Shown: piece after piece, positions 5,298 to 6,050 of the stretch
Position numbering within the stretch: position 1 is the stretch's first letter
Layout: each line of letters begins with the position of its first letter
NCBI GenBank assembly: GCA_027625205.1
Contig: JAQBVZ010000054.1
Span: forward strand, 1-6,050
Direction of reading: 5' to 3'
Source of the DNA: Chloroflexota bacterium
GTDB taxonomy: Bacteria; Chloroflexota; Dehalococcoidia; Lucifugimonadales; Australimonadaceae
Length of the DNA stretch: 6,050 nucleotides
Made by a program: the position numbers and the translations under genes
Notes under the pieces: model-generated
Seen by the model: only the letters and a program-made list of their open reading frames with translations
What the model was told of the DNA's origin: nothing
Databases searched by the model: none

Positions 5298-6050
5298 CCA
5301 TAGCCATGGTGTCGTTCGTGCTGCTGGGAGCCTGCGTGGAACTCTCCACGTCCAACCCCACGGCAACACCCACCGCGGAGGGTGCGGCAGCCCAAGAGGC
5401 CAGCCCCACCCCAACTGCCACCAGCCAATCCCTCATATCTGGAGCGGTGGAAACGCCCCACACACCTACAGCCTTTGGCTCAACCCGGGTGGGCCAACCA
5501 TTCGTGCTAGACGGCACGCCGAGCGTGGATGATCGTGTCATCAGCACCTTCACGTGGGTACAGGTGAGAGGGCCTCACGTACCATTAATAGCGGGTGACC
5601 CGCACACTCCTTTATTATCTGTTGTTCCGCAGCAAGCAGGCGCCTACGTATTCGAGTTGGTGGTGACGGACAACAGCGGGCTGATCAGCGTGCCGCAGAC
5701 CGCTACCTTCGTGGTGGGCAATGACCCGCCAGAAGTACGTGTCACGTCACCGAGTACCGGCATCGTGGGCTGGAATGTGGCGGTGCAGTTCAAGCTGGCT
5801 GACTCCACTGCGGACCTGGCCAACATAAAGGTGGAGTACTCCGTGGATGGCGGCCATACCTTTTCACCTGCGACCCCATCAGCGGCCTCATCCACTGGTG
5901 ACCCGGACAGGCCCGTGGTAATAGGGAGTGTTCCAAATACGGGGGGGGTCTCCACCAACCCGGAGGGAAGCGCGGCTGGCGCGGAGCACTCATTCCTCTG
6001 GGACACGGCGCATGACCTGGGAGCCACGGTGCAAGACGTGGTGGTCCGCG
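5273..6050 (+). CDS. PKD/Ig-like surface lipoprotein, C-terminus cut by the window edge
   Basis: The frame is open from a GTG at 5273 to the right edge (259 codons). It starts with a lipoprotein signal, LKSLRSIAIAMVSFVLLGAC, with lipobox LGAC and Cys21. A Thr/Pro/Ala-rich linker covers about 22-66. Residues about 69-148 look like a PKD or K319L-type beta-sandwich: RVGQPFVLDGTPS, TWVQVRGP and AGAYVFELVVTDNSG. A second beta-rich part begins near 152 (NDPPEVRVTSPSTG, IKVEYSVDGGHTF) and resembles Ig-like adhesion or sugar-binding modules. The protein should be anchored outside the cytoplasmic membrane; its partner is unknown, and a catalytic domain could lie beyond the window. It overlaps tlyA by 25 nt, so the two are probably cotranscribed, although their functions look unrelated. 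A run of eight G lies inside the frame. Coding and export are well supported; function is not. Confidence 0.85.
   Translation, partial: MLKSLRSIAIAMVSFVLLGACVELSTSNPTATPTAEGAAAQEASPTPTATSQSLISGAVETPHTPTAFGSTRVGQPFVLDGTPSVDDRVISTFTWVQVRGPHVPLIAGDPHTPLLSVVPQQAGAYVFELVVTDNSGLISVPQTATFVVGNDPPEVRVTSPSTGIVGWNVAVQFKLADSTADLANIKVEYSVDGGHTFSPATPSAASSTGDPDRPVVIGSVPNTGGVSTNPEGSAAGAEHSFLWDTAHDLGATVQDVVVR
5941..5948 (+). repeat. Run of eight G inside the PKD lipoprotein gene
   Basis: Eight consecutive G lie within the codons ACG GGG GGG GTC. The frame is open on both sides as given, so the count of eight is consistent with a working gene. Such runs can change length by slippage and are also prone to sequencing or assembly error. 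Confidence 0.8.

Overview
The window looks bacterial, with moderately high GC and short, often overlapping genes. It holds two divergent gene groups that share a promoter region at about 4345-4511. No single gene fixes the lineage. The YidC is the short type without the large periplasmic domain seen in proteobacterial YidC, and two genes carry lipobox signal peptides. The general look suggests a Chloroflexota-like bacterium (SAR202/Dehalococcoidia type), but this is a low-confidence guess from style and not from a marker search.

Leftward group (minus strand, in transcription order): rpmH (L34; short, GTG start, 4344-4207), rnpA (RNase P protein, 4177-3809), yidD (3809-3600), an eight-bladed beta-propeller lipoprotein (3518-2370), yidC (2354-1395), jag/khpB (1504-842) and an unrecognised polytopic membrane protein that runs off the left edge (794-1). 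This is the classic rpmH-rnpA-yidD-yidC-jag cluster, which joins ribosome and tRNA maturation to membrane protein insertion, with two unusual passengers: the propeller lipoprotein between yidD and yidC, and the membrane protein after jag. A strong sigma70-type promoter (TTGACA, 18 nt, TATACT) lies before rpmH. A weaker extended -10 promoter candidate lies after yidD and could drive the propeller-yidC-jag half separately.

Rightward group (plus strand): tlyA (rRNA 2'-O-methyltransferase, 4512-5297), then a PKD/Ig-like lipoprotein (5273 to the right edge, partial) that overlaps tlyA by 25 nt and has a strong Shine-Dalgarno inside tlyA.

The points most worth a second look are: (i) a 110-nt yidC/jag overlap in which the Arg-rich YidC tail is written in another frame over the jag start; (ii) an rnpA frame that stays open right through rpmH, recalling the nested rpmH/rnpA of Thermus; (iii) the propeller lipoprotein inside the yidD-yidC pair; (iv) -10 elements on opposite strands sharing bases in the divergent promoter; and (v) an A AAA AAC heptamer at the end of tlyA that would shift ribosomes into the lipoprotein frame. 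No RNA gene, insertion sequence, CRISPR array or phage gene was seen.
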